64,000 bases of DNA. It comes from Aceticella autotrophica. Lineage in GTDB: Bacteria; Bacillota; Thermoanaerobacteria; Thermoanaerobacterales; Thermoanaerobacteraceae. Of this stretch, positions 28,658-38,243 are shown piece by piece (within the stretch, counting starts at the first letter, position 1; each line of letters begins with the position of its first letter). The notes beneath the pieces are model-generated. The model did no database searches, was not told where the DNA came from, and worked only from the letters and a program-made list of their open reading frames with translations. Position numbers and translations under genes: made by a program. The stretch lies in contig NZ_CP060096.1 in NCBI RefSeq assembly GCF_017357865.1, positions 1,178,001 to 1,242,000 of the forward strand. Direction: 5' to 3'.

Positions 28658-29443
28658 TCACTCTATATCTATTAAATTTAATTTAACCGCTTTTGCAACT
28701 GCTTCCTGAATGCTTGTTACACATAGCTTCTCAATTATTTTCCTCTTATGGTATTTTACAGTAACAGGTTTAATTCCAATCTCTATCGATATGGCCAATT
28801 CTTTATAACCCTTTGCAAGCATTAGCAATATCTCTATCTGATTATCAGTTAAATTTATATTGCCGTTATTTAGTTCTTGCTCTTTTATATTGGTTTTATA
28901 TTCATTGGCAATTTTATCTGCAAGCAATTCTAAAACTATAGTCATTTCATTCACCATGCCATGTTCTATCGTCGATACATCAAGATATCCTATTATCATT
29001 TCATCTATAATGATAGGCGCTGCAATACAATACCATTTTTTCAAAATGTCACAGTAATGATGCTGAGGTTCTAAATAAACTAATCTTCTTAATTTCATCG
29101 CCATTGAAATGGCATTTGTCCCTACGGCTTCTTCTTTAAAAGACGTACCTATTCTAAAACCCGATTTATCTATGCAACAGCGTGTTTTCTTATTACATCT
29201 TATATTTAGAAGATAACCATCGTAATCAGTTAATAAAAATATGTATTCTCCTTTAGTCTGATTTAAAATATTATCAACACAATTATGAAATACATTAATA
29301 AGTCCTATGTTTTTATTTAATCTGATTTGTAAATCTTCTTCTTTTAAAGTTATAGCTGGACATGGTATTGAACTTTTGATGCCTATCTCCATACATCTTT
29401 TATAAGAAGAAAGCATTTCATTATATATTTGTAATTCTTCCAC
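28658..29443 (-). CDS. GAF-domain LuxR-type transcriptional regulator
   Basis: 261 residues. The middle region GTSFKEEAVGTNAISMAMKL ... QHHYCDILKKWYCIAAPIIID ... IGYLDVST is a GAF sensor of the type found in AcoR-like activators. The C-terminal LuxR helix-turn-helix is LTDNQIEILLMLAKGYKELAISIEIGIKPVTVKYHKRKI. A Cys-rich CNKKTRCCIDKSGF could bind metal or sense redox. It is the first gene of the RiPP block and the natural candidate to bind the nearby palindromes. Confidence 0.85.
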   Translation of the reverse strand: MEELQIYNEMLSSYKRCMEIGIKSSIPCPAITLKEEDLQIRLNKNIGLINVFHNCVDNILNQTKGEYIFLLTDYDGYLLNIRCNKKTRCCIDKSGFRIGTSFKEEAVGTNAISMAMKLRRLVYLEPQHHYCDILKKWYCIAAPIIIDEMIIGYLDVSTIEHGMVNEMTIVLELLADKIANEYKTNIKEQELNNGNINLTDNQIEILLMLAKGYKELAISIEIGIKPVTVKYHKRKIIEKLCVTSIQEAVAKAVKLNLIDIE

Positions 29444-29890
29444 AAAAACTCACCTCATTAATTACTCACAGACACGTTCCAATACAATTTATTATTTCTA
29501 CAAAATATTTCATATTCCTTCTATTCAATTAAAAAAATTACTATTATTCGCAAAGTTTTTTTGTAAAAAAATAAGCTGCTGTACAATCTATACAGTGCTT
29601 TTGTTTAGTTATAGTTTATTATTTTGATTTTTATAAAACATTCAAAATGAAATTATGGCATCTTATTAAAAGAGAGGCAATTGTTTAATTTTATTTTCTT
29701 TTGTATTTTATCGTTTCTCATATCAATAATTAGTATTTCTGCATTTTTTGTAAACGGGAAGTACTTCCAGATAAATTTCGGAAAATAATTTTCTTGAATT
29801 TTTTCCATATGTCCATTAAAAACTTTTACCTATTATTTTAAAAAGTCACATCTGTATGTTAAACTTCTGTATCCTTTTTATCTACAATTT
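29444..29890. other. intergenic region before the regulator, with a degenerate operator
   Basis: No gene seen. At 29592-29609 the sequence ACAGTGCTTTTGTTTAGT matches the 18-bp palindrome at 14 of 18 positions, about 150 bp before the regulator start, which would fit autoregulation. The rest is AT-rich, without a convincing ORF or terminator. Confidence 0.5.
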
Positions 29891-30391
29891 TCACCTTAGT
29901 TTTATTGATTTTATAATAAAATATACTATTGTAACAAAAATTATTATCAATAAAATAGCAATAGAGCCGATTCCAAGTTCTTTAAACTTCCCTAAAGCTA
30001 TAAAGATATCTTTATATAAAATAAATAAAAACATAAAAATAATCTCTCCCTTTAAACAAGTCATAAGCGTACGCGCATTTCTATATTGTCGCTCTGCATT
30101 TTCCTCAGTAATTTCAGGAATATAATTAAATATATGAGGAAATCTATTTATATATGAAAACATAAAATATAATAAAATGCTCACTATAGGTATTAAAAAA
30201 AGAGTTTCTTTGCTACTCCAAGAATCTGGATTACCAGATAAACTATAATGTATTGGAACTTTATTTGGAAGATATGGCCAATACCTAATAAATAGTAATA
30301 ATTCTAAAATGAGATTAATTATTACTATTATTTCGATAACTTTTTCAAATGTTGAAAATTTTAACTTTAAAACAGACCTATTTTTATACAT
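29891..30391 (-). CDS. DUF1648-domain membrane protein
   Basis: 166 residues, four membrane segments. The DUF1648 signature is RYWPYLPNKVPIHYSLSGNPDSW. Such domains occur in SdpI-like immunity proteins, so it may protect against the RiPP product. Its promoter region is cut by the IS21 end at 30422, 31 bp before the start codon. Confidence 0.78.
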   Translation of the reverse strand: MYKNRSVLKLKFSTFEKVIEIIVIINLILELLLFIRYWPYLPNKVPIHYSLSGNPDSWSSKETLFLIPIVSILLYFMFSYINRFPHIFNYIPEITEENAERQYRNARTLMTCLKGEIIFMFLFILYKDIFIALGKFKELGIGSIAILLIIIFVTIVYFIIKSIKLR

Positions 30392-30511
30392 TTAATTTTC
30401 ATTCCTTTCATAAATTGTTTATGTTACACTAAAAGTACCCCAGTATTTCAGTTGAAAAATCCCCCACTTTAAGATAAAATTTCTCTCATGAAATAAGATC
30501 ATGAGGGAGCG

Positions 30512-30957
30512 GTGGAGTTGATTTCTTTGAAGAACAAACAGGAAATAATATTATCATATATAAGAGATGGTAAATCTCAAAGACAAATATCTAGAGAAAC
30601 TGGTATTGATAGAAAAGTTATTAGAAAATATATTAAAAAATATGAAGAAAAGAGAAGGGACTTGATAAATGAAGGGAAAATAGATGGAAATGCCGATATT
30701 CAAGAGATTATTGATGATATAATCGAAAGGCCTAAGTACAATAGCGAAAACAGACATAAACGAAAATTAACCGAGAAAGTGATAAATCGTATAAAATTTT
30801 ATCTTAGAGAAAATGAGCAAAAAAGATATTTAGGACAGTCCAAACAACAAAAAAAGAAAATTGATATATATAATGTCTTAAGAGAAGAAGGCTATGACAT
30901 CGGTTATACATCCGTTTGTCAAGCAATAAATGAAATATTAAATGACCAAAAAGAGGC
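30512..30957 (+). CDS. istA: IS21 transposase IstA, exon 1
   Basis: N-terminal part (first 148 codons plus 2 nt) from a GTG after GGGAGCG. It holds a helix-turn-helix (DGKSQRQISRETGIDRKVIRKYIKKY). The frame runs up to GAG GC, then the intron begins with GTGCG. Joined to 37091-38243 it gives exactly 533 codons including the stop, with the junction reading KEAYIKAEYQLGDVCEFDWGEV, the expected IstA sequence. The gene is functional only if the intron splices. Confidence 0.9.
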
Positions 30958-31850
30958 GTGCGCTGCGTTTGTGCGATAATCTTATCCTAATAAGATAAGA
31001 AAAACGCCAACATGTCAGAAATGGCATGATAACTGATTCATCGAATTCAAAGGTGAAATTCCTTTGCCACACAGAACTAACACTGATGAAGCAAATCAAA
31101 ACTGAAGTGGTGTGCGTGCTAATACTCCTGCATGCTGACATATATCGCTATATATGACAGTATGAAGCCAGGTGAAGTCGTAACCTGAAAACCTAAACTT
31201 AATAGGTTTCATAGGAAATCTATTAAGCATGGATAATAATGGTGCGGGCATCCAAGACCCATGGAGACGCAAGGAAGATACGTATGAAGTTCCTTAATTG
31301 GTCGCTTACCGAAAGGTAGAAACAATGGAAGTCAAGTATAATACTGCTTCTTTATTATTCTTGTATAAGCCTGAAATGACTTATAACAGCCAATGAATAA
31401 CTGTGGTTCAAACATTGGTGTGAACTTTCCGGAATATAGTATCCTCCTAAGGGTCTTAATCAAGGATAGATGAATCGGAACGCAGGAGAGCCTATAAGTG
31501 GAATATAGCGACATAATGAAACTTATAGGAAGTCAGAGGTGTCATAGTAGTAATGAAGTGCTATAACATAAATAGCATAGAGCGAAGGACACCAGACGGT
31601 TAGTACCTATAATAATTCTCAAAAGGCAAGCCTTGAAAGTCCTTGGAATATAGGTAATTAACCACAGTGTTATACAGCAAATTATTTCAATATAAAAAAT
31701 GATATAAAAAGCAAAATAATTTAACCTTATCCATTATGTAAAGTTAATTAATTTTCATATCCATGTATAAGATTGGTTAATCTTGCCTACAATTATAGAA
31801 AAAAATAATGGGGCGGTAAAATTAATTACCTCCCCAAGAAAGGTATCACA

Positions 31851-32423
31851 ATGATAATTATAGCCTTTCCAATTAAAAATATACATGAATATATCGAAAA
31901 TAAATCATATTTGTACATAGATACACCATCTGGATGCCCTAATTGCAATTACAACGGTAAATTGCACAGGCATGGCTATTACTGCAGGGGTGTCTTTATC
32001 GACAATAATTGCATAGATATTACCATAGCAAGAGTTATTTGTCCTGTATGCCATAAAACACATGCTTTAATACCGGACTTTTTAGTGCCATATTTCATCT
32101 ATCCTTTATCTGTTATTCTAACTTCCTTGAAAAAAATATTTATCGATGGACATGGCACTACATATGTTGCTGATGAGATCATTAAAGAGTTTAATTTGTC
32201 TTTTGTGAAACAGCAAAATATCAGTTATTTCAAAATGAGATTTCTCTCGATTATGAATTATATTCACAGCTTTTTTGCTAATTTTCAAGAATACATTGAA
32301 ACAATGAACAGTTTATCACCTAAAACTTTGATAAGCAATATTTATAAATATACAAAAGAAAAGGTAAAGTTTAATTTACACTATTTTGATTTGATGAAAG
32401 TACATTTTTTCAAAAAAGTTTAG
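31851..32423 (+). CDS. DUF6431-like zinc-ribbon protein of the transposable element
   Basis: 190 residues. Two CXXC pairs, GCPNCNYNGKLHRHGYY and VICPVCHKTHALIPDFLVPYF, give a zinc ribbon followed by a helical region. It matches the DUF6431 pattern seen with transposable elements in Firmicutes. Its role is unknown; target selection or end binding is a guess. A GGGG...CCCC hairpin at 31809-31836 precedes the start. The copy at 63642 differs upstream by a 2-bp indel. Confidence 0.75.
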   Translation: MIIIAFPIKNIHEYIENKSYLYIDTPSGCPNCNYNGKLHRHGYYCRGVFIDNNCIDITIARVICPVCHKTHALIPDFLVPYFIYPLSVILTSLKKIFIDGHGTTYVADEIIKEFNLSFVKQQNISYFKMRFLSIMNYIHSFFANFQEYIETMNSLSPKTLISNIYKYTKEKVKFNLHYFDLMKVHFFKKV

Positions 32424-32653
32424 ACTTAATTCTTGGTAGATTTTTTTTGCTTTTTTGCAAAAGTCATATTTTATCATAATTTAATCGCTATTTTTGACTG
32501 TATAATTATTTTAATTCGATTAAAAATGTTTAATCTGAATTTGTCTATGTAAATTTATCTAATTCGCATTTTATTTCTCCACATAACATTTGTGAATGCA
32601 CCATCATTATCCAGTTAATAATACTTTCAAAGATAATTGAGGAGGCTTTTAGA

Positions 32654-33892
32654 ATGGATAATGATGTTAAACAAAAAATTGCTTATTTTAAATTTTCTTT
32701 GATAGCACCGCTTATCAATGAAAATTACACTCAGGAAACAGCAAAAGAATATATGGAGGTTATTACTTCTAAGGTTTATGATGTGCCTTCGTTAGGTAAA
32801 AGAGAATTTTCTCCTAATACAATTAAGACATGGCTTTACTGTTACAGAAAATATGGATTTGAAGGTCTATATCCTAAAAGCAGATGCGACAAAGGTGCTT
32901 CAAGAGTTTTAACTGATGACATTAAAGCCTATATTAAGAATCTAAAAGTTGATAATCCAAGAAGATCAGCTAAGTCAATCTATCAGGAACTTTTAGTTAA
33001 AAAGTTTATTGACCTTGATAAGGTATCCTTATCTACAATCCAAAGATATCTTCGAAAAACTAAAATATCTACATCAGCATTGAATACAAAAGACAGGAGA
33101 GCTTTTGAAATGGAGTATCCTAATGACTGCTGGCAATCTGATATATCTATGGGTCCATACTTAGTTATTAACGGCAAGAAGATTAAGACATACCTTATTG
33201 CTTTTCTGGATGATTCATCAAGGTTAATAACACATGCAGAATTTTATGAGACAGATAATGTCATATCACTTATTGATGCATACAAAAAAGCTGTTTCAAA
33301 AAGAGGTGTTCCTAAAAAACTATTTGTTGATAACGGCAAGGTATTCCAAAGCGAACAATTGCATTTAATATGTGCATCATTAGGAACGTCTTTATGTTAT
33401 GCTGAACCGTATTCGCCAGAATCGAAAGGAAAAATTGAAAGGTTTTTCAGAACATTAAAAGACCAATGGATGTATGGATTTGATTGGCAGAAAATATCTT
33501 CCATAGACGAATTGAATGAGAACTTGAATAAATATATTGAAGGAATATACCATCAAACAGTACATTCATCAATAAATATGAAGCCCATAGAGAAATTCAT
33601 TAAATATACTGACACGATGAAATTCATAGATTCTAAAGAAGAGATTGATAACATATTTCTCTATAGAGTCAAAAGGCGTGTAATTAAAGATGCCACAGTA
33701 TCAATAGAAAAAGTCAAATTTGAAGTGCCAATGCAGTATATCGGTGATTATGTAAATATACGATATTATCCAAAATCACTTGATAAAGCATATATTTTTA
33801 GTGAAGACGGCAAACTCTTGCAAACAATACATCCCGTAAACAAAATTGATAATTCTAAGATAAGAAGAAAAGAAATAGACTTTTCTTTGTAA
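32654..33892 (+). CDS. DDE transposase, TnsB/TniA-like (Mu-type integrase core)
   Basis: 412 residues. Helix-turn-helix domains in the first 140 residues (SPNTIKTWLYCYRKYGFEGL, SLSTIQRYLRK). The rve core has D163 in CWQSDIS, D226 in FVDNGKVF and E262 in SPESKGKIERFF, so the DDE triad is intact. The C-terminal beta-barrel domain is of the Mu-transposase type. It starts after GGAGG and is followed at once by the ATPase gene. Confidence 0.9.
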   Translation: MDNDVKQKIAYFKFSLIAPLINENYTQETAKEYMEVITSKVYDVPSLGKREFSPNTIKTWLYCYRKYGFEGLYPKSRCDKGASRVLTDDIKAYIKNLKVDNPRRSAKSIYQELLVKKFIDLDKVSLSTIQRYLRKTKISTSALNTKDRRAFEMEYPNDCWQSDISMGPYLVINGKKIKTYLIAFLDDSSRLITHAEFYETDNVISLIDAYKKAVSKRGVPKKLFVDNGKVFQSEQLHLICASLGTSLCYAEPYSPESKGKIERFFRTLKDQWMYGFDWQKISSIDELNENLNKYIEGIYHQTVHSSINMKPIEKFIKYTDTMKFIDSKEEIDNIFLYRVKRRVIKDATVSIEKVKFEVPMQYIGDYVNIRYYPKSLDKAYIFSEDGKLLQTIHPVNKIDNSKIRRKEIDFSL

Positions 33893-33913
33893 ATGAAGAA
33901 AGAAGGAAAAACA

Positions 33914-34717
33914 ATGTTCAATGTATATTATGGATTAACTTTTAATCCATTTTCTAAAGAATGTGATGTAAAATATCACTACAAATCACAGGATTATATA
34001 CAAGCAATGAGCAGATTAGAATTTTTAAAAGACAAAAAAGGATTTGGGCTAATAACAGGAGATCCTGGATCTGGTAAGTCATATACACTAAAATGCTTTG
34101 TAAATTCTTTAAATCCTAATATGTACAAGGTTGTATACATACCGATATCAACGCTTACAGTTATGGATTTTTACAAGTATTTGTCCGACGGCCTCGGATT
34201 AATACCGAAGCATAGAAAATGCGATATGTTTCGCCAGATACAGGATGTAATATTAAGCTATCATTCAAAAAACATAACTCCCGTTATCATCGTTGATGAG
34301 GCTCAGTTCATAAGCAACTCAATCCTTGATGATTTACGCATTATATTTAATTTTGACATGGACACAAAAAATTATGCATTACTTATATTATCAGGACAGA
34401 CACAATTAATTATACAGTTGAATAGACAAGCACATGAAGCATTAAGGCAGCGAATAGTTTTAAATTATTCATTTAAGGGTTTAAACAAAGATGAAACAAA
34501 AGAATATATAACATCCAGATTAAAATGTGCAAACTGCAATGAAACAATATTTACTGATGACGCAATTGAATTAATATATTCAAGCACAAATGGATATTTA
34601 AGAAAAATTAATTTACTTGCAGAAATGTCAATGATATTAGGAGCTAAAGAAAGTCAAAAAACTATAAATGGCGAGCTAGTATTTAGAGCTCAAAGCGATA
34701 TAAATATTACAGAGTAA
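33914..34717 (+). CDS. ExeA/TnsC-like AAA ATPase of the transposable element
   Basis: 267 residues. The N-terminal YYGLTFNPFSKECD is the ExeA-type opening, Walker A is GDPGSGKSYTLKCF, Walker B VIIVDEAQFI, and sensor residues lie near LLILSGQTQL and REALRQRIVLNY-like sequence. Such ATPases choose targets and activate the transposase (TnsC, TniB, MuB). The ATG at 33914 has AAGGA at good spacing; one at 33893 abuts the transposase stop. Confidence 0.88.
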   Translation: MFNVYYGLTFNPFSKECDVKYHYKSQDYIQAMSRLEFLKDKKGFGLITGDPGSGKSYTLKCFVNSLNPNMYKVVYIPISTLTVMDFYKYLSDGLGLIPKHRKCDMFRQIQDVILSYHSKNITPVIIVDEAQFISNSILDDLRIIFNFDMDTKNYALLILSGQTQLIIQLNRQAHEALRQRIVLNYSFKGLNKDETKEYITSRLKCANCNETIFTDDAIELIYSSTNGYLRKINLLAEMSMILGAKESQKTINGELVFRAQSDINITE

Positions 34718-34730
34718 TTGTATGTATGAG

Positions 34731-34845
34731 TGTATCTTCTTCTCCGGAGGGGATAGGGAAATGCAGGGGTGCAACCTGAGCACTTCGGAGAGGGTTGGTG
34801 CCATAAAATAACTTTCTCCCGGTTCAATCCGGGGGAGAAGATACA
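34731..34845 (+). ncRNA. candidate structured RNA downstream of the ATPase gene
   Basis: TGTATCTTCT at 34731-34740 pairs with AGAAGATACA at 34836-34845, closing a GC-rich 95-nt interior in otherwise AT-rich DNA. Inside are CTCCGGAG, GGGGTGCAACCTGAGCAC and a CCCGG-TTCAAT-CCGGG hairpin resembling a tRNA T-arm. No ORF covers it. It may be an element-specific RNA or a structured mRNA end. No known RNA family was recognised. Confidence 0.45.
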
Positions 34846-35083
34846 TTCAAGATGGCATTTACCCAAAAAGCGTAAAACCCAAAAATGAATATCCTTAAAA
34901 CAATAGGACTATGATTTTAGAATAATAGGATCTTGTAGATTGTATAATGTGAATTTTTGAGTAAAAATAATATTTAGTGATTGTTTAATCTTTATACTTT
35001 TTTATGATAAGTCAGCTTGTTTAATCTCTATTTTTTAGGATGTAATATATTGCTGTTTAACACCACAGAGGAGGCGATGCCCT

Positions 35084-36979
35084 GTGCATATAAATAGCAA
35101 GGTAGAGACTGAAGGACAGCTAAAGGAACGACTTGACTTAATCTTTTTAAGAAGTAAAGAAGGAAGAACTTTTCATGGAATATGGGAATTGGCGTTTAAT
35201 CCTATTACAATAGTAACTGCAATACACAATATAAAAAGCAATCAAGGTTCGAAAACATCAGGAATTGATAAACAAAACATCGATTATTATTTGCAGATGC
35301 CATACGAAGAATTAATAAACCTTATAATAAACACAGCAAAGAACTATCAACCGAAACCAGTCAGAAGGGTATATATACCAAAAACGAATGGCAAAATGAG
35401 ACCATTAGGAATTCCGTCAATGCTGGATAGAATTATACAAGAATGTATAAGAATAGTTATTGAGCCAATATGCGAAGCAAGATTTTATCCACATAGTTAT
35501 GGTTTTAGACCCTACAGAGCAACTAAGCATGCAGTAAAAGAGATAGTTCACAATATAAACATAACAAAGAAAAATATACCAAAATATGTTATAGAAGGCG
35601 ATATAAAAGGTTGCTTTGATAATATTAATCACCGCATATTACTAAATAAATGCTATCGTATTGGAATACATGATAAGAGAATTTTGATGATGATAAAACA
35701 AATGTTAAAAGCAGGATATATCGAAAATGATTTATTTAATATAACTGAACAAGGAACGCCACAAGGCGGAATTATATCACCATTACTTGCAAATATATAT
35801 CTAAACAATTTTGACTGGACTATTGGTAGAATGTATCAAGAACCTAAACAGCAATGCAAAAGAATTTGCAATGACAGAAACAGACTGAAGAACAAAGGAA
35901 TCATACCAAAATATCTAACAAGATATGCTGATGATTGGGTAATCATGACAACAACAGAAAAAGAAGCCAAAAGAATACTGAAATATCTAAGAAAATATTT
36001 CAAACATAAATTAAAATTAGAACTATCCGAAGACAAAACAATTATAACAGATATAACACAACATTATGTTAAATTCCTTGGTTTCTTAACAAAAGCAGAT
36101 TACAAACGAAAAACGCCGGACAATCCTCATCCTGATAAATTGGTAGGCAAATCTTACCCGAATCATAAAAAGGTTAAGGAACAAATTAAAGCAATAAATA
36201 AAGAAATCAAGAAACTAAAAGATATTCCAAAAGATATTGATAAAGCCATACAAATCGAAAGAATAAATGCTAAAATAATAGGAATGGCTGAATACTGGAA
36301 AACAGGAATATGTTCAAATACCTTCAAATATATCGATGATAAAATAAACAGAAGTGCATTCAGAATATTCAAAAAAATATACATTAAAGATTATATGAGC
36401 CATTGCATTGAATTAAATAAACTTAGTAATAGACCTAACAGACATCAAAAATATGCTGCTAAAACATTTGCAGTTAAAATAAATGAACAATATATAGGAA
36501 TTACTAAAGCATTTATAACACACAGTCAATGGTGCAAATATCCATATAATCAGAAAATGACGCCCTATACTAAAGAAGGAAGAGAATTATACTCAAAACA
36601 ATTCCAAAAGAAAAAGACATTACCATTAGACAGACCACCATTATATGATATAGATAACCTAATATACGCCAAAGAAAATAAGAAATATAATTTTGAATAC
36701 TATATGAATAGGGAATATGCCTACAACAGAGATAAAGGAAAATGCAGGATATGCGGGAAACCGCTTGAAAAAGGCAATAGAGAGTGTCATCATATCCAAC
36801 CATCACTGCCAATAAACCAAATGAACAAAGTATCAAATTTAGCGTGGCTATGTAAGAAATGTCATTATATAATCCATGGGAAAGAAATACCTAAGACATA
36901 TAAAGAAAACCAAATTAAAAAGATTAATAAAATGAGAGAATTATTACAGGCAGATAAAAACGGTGACGTTGTTATCTGA
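35084..36979 (+). CDS. ltrA: group II intron reverse transcriptase/maturase with HNH endonuclease
   Basis: 631 residues from a GTG behind GAGGAGG. Order: RT domains (PKTNGKMRPLGIPS, EGDIKGCFDNINH, GTPQGGIISPLLANIYL, catalytic RYADDWVI), thumb and maturase domain X (about 400-500), then the zinc/HNH endonuclease CRICGKPLEKGNRECHHIQP ... LAWLCKKCH. All key residues are present, so the enzyme looks active. It assists splicing and retrohoming of the host intron. Confidence 0.95.
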   Translation: MHINSKVETEGQLKERLDLIFLRSKEGRTFHGIWELAFNPITIVTAIHNIKSNQGSKTSGIDKQNIDYYLQMPYEELINLIINTAKNYQPKPVRRVYIPKTNGKMRPLGIPSMLDRIIQECIRIVIEPICEARFYPHSYGFRPYRATKHAVKEIVHNINITKKNIPKYVIEGDIKGCFDNINHRILLNKCYRIGIHDKRILMMIKQMLKAGYIENDLFNITEQGTPQGGIISPLLANIYLNNFDWTIGRMYQEPKQQCKRICNDRNRLKNKGIIPKYLTRYADDWVIMTTTEKEAKRILKYLRKYFKHKLKLELSEDKTIITDITQHYVKFLGFLTKADYKRKTPDNPHPDKLVGKSYPNHKKVKEQIKAINKEIKKLKDIPKDIDKAIQIERINAKIIGMAEYWKTGICSNTFKYIDDKINRSAFRIFKKIYIKDYMSHCIELNKLSNRPNRHQKYAAKTFAVKINEQYIGITKAFITHSQWCKYPYNQKMTPYTKEGRELYSKQFQKKKTLPLDRPPLYDIDNLIYAKENKKYNFEYYMNREYAYNRDKGKCRICGKPLEKGNRECHHIQPSLPINQMNKVSNLAWLCKKCHYIIHGKEIPKTYKENQIKKINKMRELLQADKNGDVVI

Positions 36980-37005
36980 ACCCTATTAAAGGAGACTAAT
37001 CGTTG

Positions 37006-37090
37006 GAAAGCCGTATGAAGCGAAAACTTCACGTACGGTTTGGAGTGGGGGAAAAGGTGGAGATAGCATCAAAGCCTTACCTATCACTAT
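37006..37090 (+). ncRNA. group II intron domains V and VI
   Basis: AAAGCCGTATGAAGCG and CTTCACGTACGGTTT form the conserved domain V hairpin with a GAAA-type loop. Domain VI (37042-37090) pairs GGTGGAGATAG with the strand ending TTACCTATCACTAT. The exon begins at 37091. Confidence 0.88.
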
Positions 37091-38243
37091 ATATATAAAG
37101 GCAGAATATCAACTTGGAGATGTATGTGAATTCGATTGGGGCGAAGTTAAATTATTTATTAAAGGCAAGCTAAAAATATTTCAAATGGCTGTATTTACAA
37201 GTGCCAAAGGTAATTACAGATTTGCAAAACTTTTTCCAAAACAAGATACTTCATGCTTTCAAGAAGCACATGTATCATTCTTTGAAGATATAAAAGGTGT
37301 TTATCATACAGTAGTATATGACAACGCCAAGGTTATGGTTAAAAAATTTATAGGAAGGAGTGAAAAAGAACCAACAGAAAGACTTTTGAAATTATCAATA
37401 TATTTCTGCTTTAAATTTAGATTTTGCAATACATATCAAGGCAATGAAAAAGGACACGTTGAAAGAAGTGTAGAATTTGTAAGAAGAAAGGCATTTTCTA
37501 ATAAAGACTGCTTTGACTCCATGGAAGAAGCTAATAAATATCTTTATGAAGTATGTAAAAAACTAAATAATACAAAGAATCCTTTAAAAGGCAATAAGTC
37601 ACCTGCAGAGATACTTGAAGAAGAAAGGTCGTATTTATTGCCGCAATTACCACCATTTGATGCAGCAAGATGTGCAGACCTGCGTGCAGATAAATATTCA
37701 ACAATAGTTGTAGACTCATGTCATTATTCTGTGCCAGATGCATATGTCGGTAAAATCATATTTACAAAAATATATTCACATAAAATACTTTGCTATTATG
37801 ACAATGTAAAAATTGCTGAACATGAGCGAATGTACGGATTTAACGAATGGTCAATAAAAATAGAGCACTACTTGAATACACTAAAGAAAAAACCTGGGGC
37901 ACTGCCGTCAAGCACAGCGCTTAATCAGGCAGACCCAAGGTTGCAACAAATCTACCATATTTATTATACCACCAGAGAGAAAGAATTCATAGATCTCTTG
38001 CAATATGTAGGTATAGTAGGTATGCAAAAAATACTTGATGCTATTGATAAATTAAGAAAAATAGATCCAATTGAAATTACAACAGATAAAATAAAAATAA
38101 TATGTGAAAGGAAGGTTGATAAATATATAGAAAATACAAAAACAAATAATGAAATAGAAGATAAATCGAAAGATATGCTTTTAAAGTTCGGTAGCTTAAT
38201 GCCTAAAGAGGCTGAAAATTTCAAAGAGGAGGCCGTCATTTAA
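37091..38243 (+). CDS. istA: IS21 transposase IstA, exon 2
   Basis: Continues the frame from exon 1: AYIKAEYQLGDVCEFDWGEVKLF. It carries the DDE core: Asp in EFDWGEV, Asp in VYDNAKVMV and Glu in EKGHVERSVEF, then the C-terminal domain (DKYSTIVVDSCHYSVPDAYVG). The first ATG (37185) is internal and not a real start. It stops directly before istB. Confidence 0.9.

Larger units (their letters stand above)
31668..35062 (+). mobile_element. TnsB/TnsC-like (TniA/TniB-type) three-gene element inside the intron
   Basis: Ends TGTTATACAGCAA (left) and, inverted, TGTTAAACAGCAA (right), with a 6-bp direct repeat CCACAG at 31662-31667 and 35063-35068. Cargo: DUF6431 protein, DDE transposase, ExeA-like ATPase, and a structured non-coding stretch. 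TGT...ACA ends with a transposase plus ATPase match the Mu/Tn552/Tn7 superfamily. Sub-terminal repeats resemble transposase-binding sites: TTGTTTAATCT twice at the right end, and AGCAAATTATTT/AGCAAAATAATTT at the left. A second copy begins at 63461. Confidence 0.88.
30958..37090 (+). mobile_element. group II intron inserted in istA
   Basis: Boundaries are set by restoring the istA frame. The 5' end is GTGCG; the 3' end is CTATCACTAT (ends AY). Domain I-like structured sequence fills 30958-31660, including TGGTGCGGGCATCCAAGACC. Domain V is at 37006-37041 and domain VI runs to 37090. The encoded reverse transcriptase lies at 35084-36979. A TnsB/TnsC-like element sits inside, splitting the intron RNA before the RT gene. 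Without it the intron is about 2.7 kb. Confidence 0.92.

Noticed and set aside
34816-34837. tRNA T-arm-like GGTTCAATCC
   Set aside because: No acceptor, anticodon and D arms could be fitted around it, so it is not called a tRNA.
31668-35062. CRISPR-associated transposon
   Set aside because: TnsB- and TnsC-like genes are present but no Cas gene, TniQ or repeat array is in the element.
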